From Cladochytrium replicatum (taxonomy: Eukaryota > Chytridiomycota > Chytridiomycetes > Cladochytriales > Cladochytriaceae), in assembly GCA_025526935.1 (NCBI GenBank), contig JAHLKD010000032.1:1-64000 (forward strand): DNA of 64,000 bases, given 5' to 3'. This document shows positions 10,795 through 21,290 of the stretch, one piece after another. The notes under the pieces are model-generated. The model was not told the DNA's origin and searched no databases. It saw only the letters and a list, made by a program, of their open reading frames with translations. How positions within the stretch are numbered: the stretch's first letter is position 1; each line of letters starts with the position of its first letter. The translations under genes were made by a program, and so were the position numbers.

Positions 10795-11225
10795 CAGATT
10801 TCTGTCCACCCGGACACTTTCTCAACTCATTGACGGTACTTCAGTGATCTCTATCCAATACAACTAACCTCTCTATCAATGTTACTAGCAATACGATTCT
10901 GTCCACCCGGACACTTTCTCAACTCATTGACGGTACTTCAGTAATCTCTATCAGGTACAGCTAACCTCTCTACAAATACTACTAGCAATAGGATTCTGTC
11001 CACCCGGACACTTTCTCAACTCATTGACGGTACTTCAGTGATCTCTATCAAGTACAGCTAACCTCTCTACCAATTTTACTAGCAATAAGATTCTGTCCAC
11101 CCGGACACTTTCTCAACTCATTGACGGTACTTCACTGATACTTCACTGATCTCGATCAAGTACAACCAACCTCTCTACAACTACTACTTGTAATAGGATT
11201 CTGTCCAGGCGGTCGCTTTCTCAAC
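10795..11225 (-). repeat. Inverted array of the same ~97-bp repeats, downstream of transposase
   Basis: Five units run in reverse orientation (tgtccacccggaca at 10803, 10910, 10997, 11094; a diverged one at 11202). Spacing varies from about 87 to 108 bp. Together with the array at 13834 it brackets the transposase gene as a large inverted repeat. Together with 10541-10760 it forms a head-to-head palindrome. Confidence 0.85.
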
Positions 11226-11273
11226 TCCTGGACGGTACTTCAACAGATGAACAGTCTAAACAACAATTTATAT

Positions 11274-13709
11274 TTAAAAGAGTGGGTTATCATCAGTTGC
11301 TTCCAACTCTAATACCACATCAAAATCCTCGCCAAAATTATGCACCTTTACAAAATCCTCACTAACATCACTTTTTGAATCTAGGGAATCATTTTTGAAC
11401 GGTTCTTCAGCACTCAATTGATGCAACCAGTCATGACGGCACATCAACGCATTTATTGTTCTTGGAGCAAGGCGGTTGCGAGTTGCAGGTACCAAATCAA
11501 CCCCGGCTGAAAACTTTCGTTCGACTGGAGCGCTTGTTGCTGGTATTCCTAAATAGTCCATTGCCATCTGGCTTAGGGCTGGAAAGTTCACACTTCCAAC
11601 GGTCTTCCACCAGTCCATAATATTGATTGGCTTCCCATCAGAATCAATACCGCGGAGTACCTGATCGCCAAGATAGCGATCCAGCTCATCTTTTTCCTCA
11701 GGAATCTCTTCTTGCCAGATGAAAACGGATCTAATGGCTCTCAAGCGTTCAGCGTCCGTTTTTTTCTGTCTATCACCGGAAGCTCCGCTCGAATCGTGTC
11801 GACGTTCTGGCGTGTTTCCAAAAACATCGGCACCACTGTTCTTGATTTTCCGTGACTTATACGATTCCTCCCAGACTTTCCGCACTAGGGTGACCTGATC
11901 CCTTCCTACATCTTTCTCCCAAGCCTTTGAAAATCGATAATATTGATCCTTAAAACGAGGATTGAGTACCGTAGCAACTGCTAAACACAGGCTCTTAGCG
12001 ATTGAGTAATATATTCTCAGCTTATCTAGTGCATTTCGAAATGCTTTGGTGAAAGTTTCATCTAATTCTGCATCCTCTAGGTCCTCCAGTTGATCGATAA
12101 GATCGTTGTAAAATGGAATAACAAGCGGAAGTGTTGGATATCTAGACCCCTCGATTGCCTTTGATATAACCTCGAAAACACTCAAACCATCCCGGATCTT
12201 CTGTAGGACCTCCCATTGCTTTGGATTTATTGACCAATCTTTCAAAGAATCTTCAATCCAGCATATTTTGTCCATTGCCTCTCGTAGCTGTAAGGCTCGT
12301 TTGACCATATAGAACGTGCTATTCCAGCGAGTTGTCACATCGATAATTGGTAATAGAGGAACCAGTTTCACAAATCGGCACGAATCAATAAATGAGCTTC
12401 GTCGTTTTGGGGAAGACCGGATTCCTCTGACTAGCCGTCGAAGAAGGTTTATGACATTAACGCCGGAGTTATCGTCATTTGCGACTGTGTCCCCTGCGGG
12501 CGCGAATGTATCGATAAAATCCTTTGCTGCAAGATTGATAATGTGTGCCATACACCGCATGTGTTGAGTTTCTGCAGACCACGCAATATCCCTATCTTCC
12601 AAGAGCGTCTCCAGCTTAGCACTCATGGTAAAGTTGTTTGAACCGTTGTCGGTTGTAATGCACAATAAGCGTTCACCCGATAGCATGCCAAATTCATCCA
12701 GACACTTGACAAGCTGACTAGCCATGGCGACGCCTTCATGCTTTCCAACCATCGGAATCATCTGCAGCAGCAAGTCCTGCGGCTCCCATTCTTTCGTGAT
12801 GAAGTGGGCAGTAATTCCAAGAAAAGAAATCTGGTTCTTCGATGTCCAACAGTCAGCTGTTATTGATACTTTTGAAGGCGAACCAACAATCAGACCTTTA
12901 ATGAGCTCCTTCTGCCTATCGTAAAGATCCATCTCCTTTTACTTCACTGCTTTTGCCGTCTTTGGTGTATAGTTTGGCTGAAAAGTCTTCAGCATGCTGA
13001 CAAAGAACTCGTTCTCCACAACAGTAAAAGCCTGATTGTCTGCAGCAATCCAGTCCAAAATCGACCGCCACGCTACGTCTGGATTGAACACAAAGTTTTG
13101 CTCCTTCTCCTGCGAGCCGAAATTCAATGTCTGTTGTCCCTTGGGGACGATGTCCAACAGTCCAAGCGACCTGGCAATACTTCCATGGTGGTTTTTCAGA
13201 TGCCGGAGGAAGTTTTTTGTTGATCCCGTCTTATCGACCTTCTGGCTCCACTTGCATTTCGCAACCAAACATGTTCTCAGACCATTATCAACCTTATAGT
13301 AATCCTTCGCTATGCCGCCTCGACTACCTCTACAGTCCGACATGCTATCAACATCTGCGTCTGATGAAAGCATTGATGGTTGAACTGATCCAGCTGCAGG
13401 CTCCTGTCGCACTGAAGAGTCAGCAAAACTAACGTCGGCAGGAAGCTGTGGTGCATGCTGAGAAGCCGGGCCCAACTCGCTGGAGTCATTGGAAGAAGAT
13501 GTGGAGCTCGGCTCTCGAGCGCTGTTGTTGCCACCGTGTCCTGATACACGTCTGCGTTTGTCCTGCATGATGTTCCCCTCGCTGGACGCCTCTGAAATTT
13601 GGGGGGCTGGCAGACTTCGCTTCCGTGTGTCAAGCGGATGACTGTCCACCAGTCTTTGGCTTGCGTCGGACGCTGCCTTACGCTTTGGTTTAACAAAGGC
13701 GGCGTCCAT
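11274..13709 (-). pseudogene. hAT transposase (BED zinc finger + RNase-H-like catalytic domain), broken by in-frame TAA
   Basis: The start is an ATG at 13709. The first 256 codons hold a disordered Ser-rich N-terminus and a BED-type zinc finger (CKWSQK then FLRHLKNHH, near residues 150-175). Codon 257 is TAA (12939-12941). The same frame continues two codons later as MDLYDRQ and runs to 11274. That part has the hAT catalytic landmarks TADCWTS, CITTDNGSN, the MRCMAHIINL C-x2-H segment, DVTTRWNS, and the C-terminal dimerisation block with SAPVERKFSAG. No frameshift is needed, so a single nonsense codon separates DNA-binding and catalytic halves. It may be a null mutation, a read-through site or a two-polypeptide arrangement. 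The shorter degenerate copy at 15.3-16.2 kb does not cover the position. Confidence 0.85.
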
Positions 13710-13833
13710 TTTTGCTGTGGTGTGGCTGGAACGTTACCGACTCTGATGTCCAGGTGCACAGAAAGCACAGCTCTCGAGGTCTGTCGTGGTAGAAATTGTT
13801 TGTTACAGAACTTCCGTTGTGACTTCTTGGAAA

Positions 13834-14520
13834 GTGTCCGGGTGGACAGAATCGTATTGCTAGTAACATTGATAGAGGTTAGTTGTACTGGGTAGAGATA
13901 ACTGAAGTACGTCAATGAGTTGAGAAAGTGTCCGGGTGGACAGAATCCTATTGCTAGTAACATTGATAGAGAGGTTAGCTGTATTGGGTAGAGATAACTG
14001 AAGTACGTCAATGAGTTGAGAAAGTGTCCGGGTGGACAGAATCCTATTGCTAGTAACATTGATAGAGAGGTTAGCTGTATTGGGTAGAGATAACTGAAGT
14101 ACGTCAATGAGTTGAGAAAGTGTCCGGGTGGACAGAATCTTATTGCTAGTAACATTGATAGAGAGGTTAGCTGTACTTGATAGAGATCACTGAAGTACCG
14201 TCAATGAGTTGAGAAAGTGTCCGGGTGGACAGAATTTTATTGCTAGTAACATTGATAGAGATATTAGTTGTACTTGATAGAGATCACTCAAGTACCGTCA
14301 ATGAGTTAAGAAAGTGTCCGGGTGGACAGAATCTTATTGCTAGTAACATTGATAGAGAGGTTAGTTGTATTGGGTAGAGATAACTGAAGTACGTCAATGA
14401 GTTGAGAAAGTGTCCGGGTGGACAGAAAATACATGCCTTGATGTCCGTTGTGATGCAAAATTGTTTGATACATACAAAACTTATATTGCATCTTCTTGGA
14501 AAGTGTCCGCGTGGACAGAA
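13834..14520 (+). repeat. Forward array of eight ~96-bp repeats upstream of the transposase gene
   Basis: The motif tgtccgggtggaca or a close variant recurs at 13835, 13929, 14025, 14121, 14218, 14315, 14411 and 14504. Spacing is 93-97 bp. Each internal unit also contains ttgctagtaacattgatagag and a conserved phrase before the next motif (caatgagttgagaaag). The first and last units share the flank cttcttggaaagtgtcc instead. The array begins about 125 nt upstream of the transposase ATG. Confidence 0.9.
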
Positions 14521-14709
14521 AGAACAATAGCTTTGTTTTTAGATTCTCTATCACATCGGGTTTTACTCGGGTCTGACTTTTGACCCGAGAAGGGTTTTCC
14601 TACTGGACCCGATACCCGACCCGGATCCGACCCGAAAATTTTCCATGAAAACCCGGCACTCGGGTCGGCCGGACCTGACCCGAAAGACCCTAAAACCCGC
14701 CGATCCTTA

Positions 14710-16215
14710 TTGGCGCCACAGGTGTAGCAGCTTCTGAATGACCAGCCTGTCGTTTCAGAGCAGCAAGCTCTCCCTCCAGGGCGGTCACACGTGATTTCCA
14801 TTGTGAAATCTCCTGGGAAGCCACCTGCTTCTCCCTTTCCATTGCAGCGGTGATCTCCCTGAATCTTGCTAGCTCTTCATTCTCGCCGTGCTGAATCAAT
14901 GCACCCGCCCTGCCCAATTCATCAATGAGAGCTACTCTCTCGCACTTCTGCTGCAATGCGGGTCCTTCTCTCGTTCATTGCTGTCTCTTCAAGATCTTTT
15001 GTCATCTTCCAGAGTCGTTCCAACTGTTTGAGGACTTGTTCTGTCCATTCACAGTCCTCATCTGCTCATTTGATGGTCCCTTGGCTCGTCATCCTGTGCA
15101 GTGACAGGCATTCCTCTGTAAATGCCGTACTTGTGTCCCTGCCACCTGTAAAAGTCCAGAAATGTTGTTTCCTTCTGAAAGGAAGAACTTTTCAAGCACT
15201 CTATACGATAGGCGGTTGCTGCTGTTATGAACTCAGGGAGCTACCCTCGATTTGACTCGTGCAAATAAGCGCAAATAAAATTTGACAAATCAAATAAAAA
15301 TTTGACTTGTGGCAGACCCTGCCAGAAGTTCCGCTCAAATCGTGTCGACGTTCTGGCGTGTTTCCAAAAATATTGGCACCACTGTTCTTGATTTTCCGTG
15401 ACTTATACATTCCTCCCAGGCTTTGCGCACTAGGGTGACCTGATCCCTTCCTACATCTTTCTCCCAGGCCTTTGAAAATCGATAATACTGATCCTTAAAA
15501 CGAGATCGAGTACCGTAGCAACTGCTAAACACAGGCTCTTAGCGATTGAGTAATATATTCTCAGCTAATCTAGTGCATTTTGAAATGATTTGGTGAAAGT
15601 TTCATCCAATTCTGCCTCCTCTAGGTCCTCCAGGTGATCGATAAGATTGCTGTAAAATGGAATAACAAGCGGAAGTGTTGGATATCTAGACCCCTCGATT
15701 GCCTTTGATATAACCTCAAAAACAGTCAAATCATCCAGGATCTTCTGTCCTCCCATTGCTTTGGATTTATTGACCAATCTTTCAAAGAATCTTCAATCCA
15801 GCATATTTTGTCCATTCCAACTCGTAGCTGTAAGCCTCGTTTGACCATATAGAACATGCTATTCCAGCGAGTTGTCACATCGATAATTGGTAATAGAGGA
15901 ACCAGTTTCACCAATCGGCAGGAATCAATAAATGAGCTTCGTCGTTTTGGGGAAGACCGGATTCCCCTGCCTAGCTGTCAAAGAAGGTTTATGACATTAA
16001 CACCAGAGTTATCGACATGTGCGACTGTGTCCCCTGCAGGCCACAATGTATCGATAAAATCCTTTGCTGCAAGATTGATAATGTGTGCCATACACCGCAT
16101 GTGTTGAGTTTCTGCAGACCACGCAATATCCCTATCTTCCAATAGCGTCTCCAGCTTAGCACTCATGGTAAAGTTGTTTGAACCCTTGTCAGTTGTAATG
16201 CACAATAAGCGTTCA
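14710..16215. mobile_element. Right half of older hAT copy, internally deleted and 3'-truncated
   Basis: It begins with TTGGCGCC and continues the accessory gene exactly where 7434-8393 stopped (matching 9401 to about 9945 of the young element). At about 15233 it jumps to transposase sequence matching about 11780-12675, skipping the repeat array and the gene ends. Collinearity is lost after 16215 (cacaataagcgttcacc), so the far terminus is missing. Stops and indels are frequent. This is a dead relic that served as target for the complete element. Confidence 0.85.
15234..15321. mobile_element. MITE remnant at the deletion junction
   Basis: This 88-bp insert lies exactly where accessory-gene homology ends and transposase homology begins. 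Its right end, on the opposite strand, reads CAGGGTCTGCCACAAGTCA, close to the terminal repeats of the element at 29049-29234. Both share the internal text tttgacaaatcaaataaa. The left end (CAGGGAGCTACCCTCG) is rearranged. No flanking duplication remains, consistent with a deletion at its edge. Confidence 0.65.
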
Positions 16216-16870
16216 CCTTCTTGAACATCCACAGCCAATCCCTCTGTCTGGCTTCAGCATATGAATATCCAACCTCTGGCTCCACACACGTCCATGTTGG
16301 CTCCACACACATCCATGTTCTACCAAGTATTGCACCCTGGCAGGGCAGTCCGGAAGCTTCCATGGTCGGTGGTACCATGGATGGCTGCAGTCGTTGTCCA
16401 AGTGCCAGAGTCTTCGATCCTTGCAGTCCGGCAAGTTCAATGGGGGCACCAGATTCGAAGCAAAGACATAGCTTGTGCAAGAGGTGAGGCTCCGCGCTCA
16501 GCGCCCACATCGCGAATCGAAGGCACCCTGAGGAGGTGTACGCTTTGGCAGTTTCACGGATAAGCTGTACACACAATGCCAGTTGTGCCTCTATGCGCTT
16601 TTGGGGCTCCGGAGATGCATTGGAGCCGGTTGACTGGTGCATCTCCCCAGGCAAAGACAGCTTGGAGTCCCTCCAGTCATCCCTCTTCCCACCCAGTGTG
16701 GTAATGAACTTGCACACTCACTCCGCTTCTCGCTAGACCAGTAGACACGCGAGCGCCATTCCTCGGGATGGTTCAAGGTGGTGTAGTGTGCGAGCATTGC
16801 CTCAATGTCGTGCACAAACCAACAAATCCCCGCGTCGACTTGCTGAGGGTCCGTGGTGACCAGCAAAGGA
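16216..16870 (-). other. Unrecognised minus-strand ORFs beside the hAT relic
   Basis: Two open minus frames overlap here: 16866-16591 (91 codons, with a VDAGICWFVHDIEAML segment) and 16717 to about 16216 (rich in Leu, Glu and Cys, with QKRIEAQLALCVQLIRETAK). They could be exons of one broken gene. A 21-bp tandem repeat near 16270-16315 (ggctccacacacgtccatgtt twice) encodes two TW-x-CVEP units. No family is recognised. The segment may be unique host sequence or another transposon. Confidence 0.3.
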
Positions 16871-17321
16871 CGTGAGCTCTTTATTTGACGTACCCTCAGG
16901 TTCTCTGCCAGTCGCCATCCCCACCACTTTCTCGCTGAGTGGATGTTTGCACGTTAGTACTTGGCGAAGCTGTAACGGAAATTGACCATTGGAGTAGTAC
17001 AGGTGTTCTGGACTTGGGAGCCGGTAAATCTGACGTTTCCCTTTCCTGGATTGGTGATAAATATCTATTTGAACTTTTCTTGCGAGAAATCGGATTCAGT
17101 TGGCTGGTCAAACTCCCTGGTGGTGAGGGCAGTGACTGCTTTGCTGAGACCACACATGCCCCTTTAAAACAATTAAATTAGAATATAAACTCTTTTGAGA
17201 AGATAGAACTGCCACCGCACTCGGTCTTCTGTTTCAACTTGCCTGTGAGTACCTTCCCGGTCTCATCACAAAGCACTGCCACCAGCGCACAACAAAATCA
17301 AAATCCGACCTCCAGACACAA
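16871..17321. other. Intergenic, upstream of ZIP gene
   Basis: Several short overlapping ORFs on both strands have no recognisable content. The stretch holds the 5' region of the ZIP gene at 17322; no clear TATA box or other element was identified. Confidence 0.5.
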
Positions 17322-19009
17322 ATGGACCGACGCACCTTGCTCGCTTGGCTGTTCATCCTGCTGTCATCGCTCGCATGCATCATAGGTGCGTCGTTCGTCT
17401 TTTTAACCCAAAACAATCAGCGCTCGCATGGAATCCTTGCAGCTGTAATGAGTGTTGCCGCGGGTACAATGGTAGGTACCGCTTCTCTTCCTAACCCTGT
17501 TCTTGGCTAAATCGTTAATGTTTTTAAGGTATACACTTCACTTGTTTCCCTCCTTTCTGAAGCCATTGGGAATCTTCGGCTATCGCCATTCTTTGCTGCT
17601 TACCCCGAAGTTTGGGCTCTGGCGTTCTACGTGGCGGGGGTTGCGGGCACTATTGGTCTCAATGGTAGGTTCAAGAAATTAATCTTGTTTTTCAGATTAT
17701 CTCATGTTCTGTTTGAACAGCTTTGTTGGGATGGATTAATCCGGAGGGAGATGGGTGCGGATGCCACGTCGATTCCGATGCTCTAATGATCCACCATCAC
17801 CACCAGAATGACTCTCATCGCTGCTCAGATCATGATCACGCTCATGGATGTGTTGACAGTCACTCAGAGCACGGCCACAATCATGGTCACGAACACAATC
17901 ATCCTGGCCACACTTATCGCCCCTCGTCTTCTTCAATATTATCTTCGCAAACAATTGCTGTAACTCTGTACACTGCTTCGCATTCCCCTGAAGTGCACCA
18001 CCATCACCACGAAGATGATTGTGACTCGGTCGCATCTTGTCACACACCTCCCCTACAATTTTCGGATAGCTTTGACGAAGGACGTTGGGCTTCCCACATG
18101 CGGGCTGTCAGTGAGCAGATCGCTGACTGCCCTAGGAAGCCGCACTGTTGCATCAGAGTGGCTGCAGATTCAAAGTCATCGAAACCTGGCATGGAGGGTC
18201 ACTATGGAACCTTTGCTGGGCATGCAGTGTACCCGTCTCACCCTCACCAAAAACATGAGCACCACTGCCTCCATATAGGTGCAGAAACCTCGTTGCTTTC
18301 CGAAACATGCGAAGCATCTTCAAGTTCCAACGAGCATCACCCGAACCACCAGCACTGTCACGAACCGGAGCACACAGAGATGACGATCCGTGGTAACAAA
18401 GTTGAAGTTGGAAACGTGAGCGAAATTCACGACAGCCGAAGCCAGGCATCATCAAACCGAACTTTGCAAGCTGTAGGTCTCGCAACTGCGATCTCCATTT
18501 CTCTCCACAAGCTTCCCGAGGGTTTCATTCTCTACAACACCGCGGCATACTACAACCCCCCAATCATTCCGTCAGCTCCTTCTTCGTCACTGGGACTATT
18601 GCTCCTCCTCTCCCTCGGGATCCACAATCTCATCGAAGGCCTCGCGATCGTCGTACCGCTTTACCTATCCCATCCACCCTCGGAATCCGCGCGCCTCCGT
18701 GCATTTCTTACCGCAAGCGTCCTCGCGGGTCTCACACAGCCGCTCGGAGCCCTCTTCGCAATGCTGATCGGTCCGAAACACAGCGAGGAATGGTACGCTG
18801 GGTTCTTTGGAGGCTTGTTTGCGTTCGTCGGAGGGATGATGGTGTGGGTCGCGGCGGATGGGTTGTTGCCGGCTGCTTGGGCGGTGGCAGGACGCAGGGA
18901 AGGAGGAGAGAGACATGCGGGAAAGAAGGGTGTGAGCGTTGGGTTTGTAGGCGGGATCGCACTGATGATGGCATGCCAGGTTTTGGTGGGGAACGTCGAT
19001 GGAATTTGA
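17322..19009 (+). CDS. ZIP-family zinc transporter with His-rich loop
   Basis: Three exons (17322-17471, 17529-17663/4, 17721-19009) splice in phase to 524 aa. TM1-TM3 lie in the first ~95 residues (LLAWLFILLSSLACIIGASF; AAVMSVAAGTMV). A long cytosolic or lumenal loop of about 240 residues is extremely His-rich (HHHHQND, HSEHGHNHGHEHNH). The metal-site helices follow: HKLPEG at about 358 in TM4 and HNLIEG at about 397 in TM5, both ZIP signatures. Three more hydrophobic segments close the protein. The layout (3 TM, large His loop, 5 TM) resembles yeast vacuolar Zrt3 and the GufA-type branch, so release of zinc from an internal store is a reasonable inference. Plasma-membrane uptake is the alternative. 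The His loop probably senses or buffers Zn. Confidence 0.9.
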
Positions 19010-19165
19010 GTTAGTTTTTGTATTGCTCTTCCTCCGTGACTCCAGTTTGTAAAGTTGCTGCGATCATTGTATTCTCCAAACTTAGATTATTTAAAAATAA
19101 TCCAAAAGAAGCTACAATTCAGACAATTCAAAGCTCCCTGTCAGCCACACCTCCCCACAATTCTC

Positions 19166-20710
19166 ATGGACAACCTTCTCGCTGATCTGCTTGCCCATCC
19201 ATGGGTTGCCTACGAAGTTCCCTTCGCGTCGGGCGATGATCAGCAAACGCAAGGCATTTCCAAATCACTTAACCACCCAGTGCGTCAGATCTACCTCAAG
19301 TCGCGTTTCTACAAGCGTGGCTACGCAATTCTCGCAACAGATATGGAGCGAGTCTGGTTCGAGCGTGTATCCGATGATGGCACAGTGATAAGGAAGGCTT
19401 TAGCGTTCGCAAAGACCTTTACAGACACAGGTGTGAGTGAATTGCTCAAGCTCGTGAAGGAATGCATCAACGAGAGGAAACATGTGTCGAAATATCGTGG
19501 AGTGTGGAAGGACGACGAAACCGGCGATGTATGTTACCCAGGCCCACGGAAGTGAATTATTTGTCCTATGACTGATTTTTCTGGTGAAGTTTCGCTTGGA
19601 AGTGACGTCGATGGTTGGAGACAAGGGTCGGAAATATCAGTTGCGGTGGACGTTTGAATTCTCACAGTCACATTCCACACAGCGGAATACCGTCATATCA
19701 GATCTTCGAGATCGGTCTGTCGATGATCGCGTGGGCATGAGTCGGACGGAGGTTCCTTTATTGGATGATCACCCTCCCGGACAACTCCTTCACGAACATC
19801 TGATCCATCCGGCTCTGCTCATGCTCACCGAGTATCGACGTAGGATTGAGTTGATGATGGCTACTCTCGAGAAAAAGGACCAGGAGATCGAATCGTACAG
19901 GGAAACATTGAACATGAACTCTGTCCGAAAAATACCTGGTAATTACAAAAAGTCATCTGGACATCTTCCAGGTTTGCCTTAACCGTGAGCTTTTTAAATT
20001 CAGCTCGAAAAACAACAGACTTTGATCGAAATCAATTTGAAAAATCGTGCCACCATGTGAGAAACCATCTTGACCTCTACACATGTGCTTAAACTCTAAT
20101 TCTGCAGGATATGCGGTCTCGGCTCGGTGACAATGCACACAAAGAAGTCGACTTAGATTCAACTTTTTCCGATGATTACACGAAGCGAATGTACGATGGG
20201 ATCATGGAAGTTCTGGCTGAAAGCGGGAGTCGTCATGGAGAGGACGGTTCGTTAAATGTTTCCAGACTGCCATCAAACACTCTTTTTTGAACTGTTTCCA
20301 CATGCTGAAACAGACAAAGTCGACTACGATCGTCTTGCCGGAGCACTTTCCTCGGACATTATCGACGCACCAACCCTGGATATCGGAGGGATGGCACCTT
20401 CAGGATACTTCCAAACTCTCAGCAGCCCAATCGACCTACAATCACGACAAGGAGGCGTGGCAAGCAGCAGCAGACGAAGTGCCGGACTGCTCTCAACAAG
20501 TTCGGATGTGGAAGCTTCAGTTAAGCCAAACATAATTATTCATTACATAGCACTAAACAATAGAAATTCTTCCAGCCAACAAAGAAAAGCAAAGAGGAAC
20601 TGCAAAGAGAGAAGGATCTCGAACGGCTACGAGAACTCAAGGAACAGAACCAGAAGCGAAAACAGACCGCGCAGCTTAGCCAGCAAGCCAAAAAGAAGCG
20701 GTTGCTATAA
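19166..20710 (+). CDS. NHEJ1: XLF/NHEJ1-like non-homologous end-joining factor
   Basis: Six exons (19166-19528, 19590-19938, 20004-20056, 20108-20246, 20314-20519, 20576-20710) close in phase to 414 aa. The N-terminal head domain matches XLF in pattern: HPWVAYEV, then a segment with KRGYAILATDMERVWFE. The start of the coiled coil has HEHLIHPALLML and KKDQEIESYRE, which parallel the human HLIRPL and KDLEIQDYQE motifs. A helix MRSRLGD...YDGIME corresponds to the coiled-coil end. The remaining ~170 residues are low complexity, and the protein ends in a charged helix and KKKRLL, resembling the Ku-binding basic tail of XLF. XLF bridges XRCC4-ligase IV filaments at DNA breaks in the nucleus. The third, 53-nt exon rests on phase alone and is the least certain part. 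Confidence 0.85.
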
Positions 20711-21290
20711 TACTCTTTTCGCTTTTGGAATCTTGCCGATGAGACTTGATTTGCAAAACGTCTATTGATTGTCATAGCAGTACCTAACACAGCCAAACAT
20801 CTGTCATACCTTAATAAAAAAAGCGACAGTGCATTTCAAATGGGTTGGCAAACGACATTAAGATCTGTCAAGTGAACGCGGGAGGTTAATGGTTCGTAAC
20901 CAGCAGAAGGCTCGAGCGAACGCATGCAACAATCCATTAGTTGCAGGGCAAGATGGTGAATGGATAAAAAAAAGTGGGCCTCTCTCTCGAATCCGAGGTC
21001 CCAGAGAACATCGTGTTGATTGTGCAAAGTAACACAAGAAATAACCGACAAAAAGATAGGAAAGGAAAGAAATAAACAAACTCACTGTGAACGAAAGGAA
21101 TAAAAAAATCACTGCGAAAGAAGTCCATGCTGTAAACCCTCAAAGCCAAATATATACAGCACTAAGAGTGGGTGATTCCAACACAAAGATAACCATATTC
21201 AACTCGGGCAACCGGTCACAAAGTTTTTGTTTGGCTGTGCAAACAATGCCGGAAATGAAAAAAAATTTAGGAAAACGGCGGATCTCATTC
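20711..21290. other. Convergent intergenic region
   Basis: It lies between the 3' ends of the XLF gene (plus) and the 21291-23410 gene (minus). It is AT-rich with short ORFs only; nothing specific is seen. Confidence 0.6.

Larger units (their letters stand above)
8394..14709. mobile_element. Complete hAT DNA transposon, 6316 bp
   Basis: The left end reads TAAGGTTCGGCGGGT and the right end, on the opposite strand, TAAGGATCGGCGGGT: 14 of 15 match, and both fit the hAT terminal pattern YARNG. TTGGCGCC flanks both sides as an 8-bp target duplication. Subterminal regions (8398-8570 and 14550-14700) are rich in GGGTC/GACCC repeats, as in many hAT elements. Inside, from left to right, lie an accessory gene (minus), a repeat array in both orientations, a BED/hAT transposase gene (minus) and a second repeat array. 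The element is nested in the accessory gene of an older copy of its own family. The intact ends suggest recent movement, but the transposase has a stop codon. Confidence 0.9.

Noticed and set aside
11760-11820. Intron instead of nonsense codon in the transposase
   Set aside because: No GT-AG pair around the TAA at 12939 removes it while keeping both flanking conserved parts in frame, and the frame is continuous apart from this codon.
13310-14155. 281-aa minus-strand ORF over the repeat array with internal peptide repeats
   Set aside because: It is a by-product of the ~96-bp DNA repeat and overlaps the transposase 5' end in another frame.
10541-14520. CRISPR-like array
   Set aside because: The ~96-bp units are near-identical over their whole length, with no unique spacers, and lie inside a eukaryotic DNA transposon.
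20287-20535. 82-aa ORF over XLF exon 5 as the true frame
   Set aside because: The overlapping frame splices in phase on both sides to the coiled-coil exon and the KKKRLL tail; this one does not.
20880-20950. Possible tRNA-like ggttcg text
   Set aside because: No acceptor, D or anticodon stems can be formed around it.
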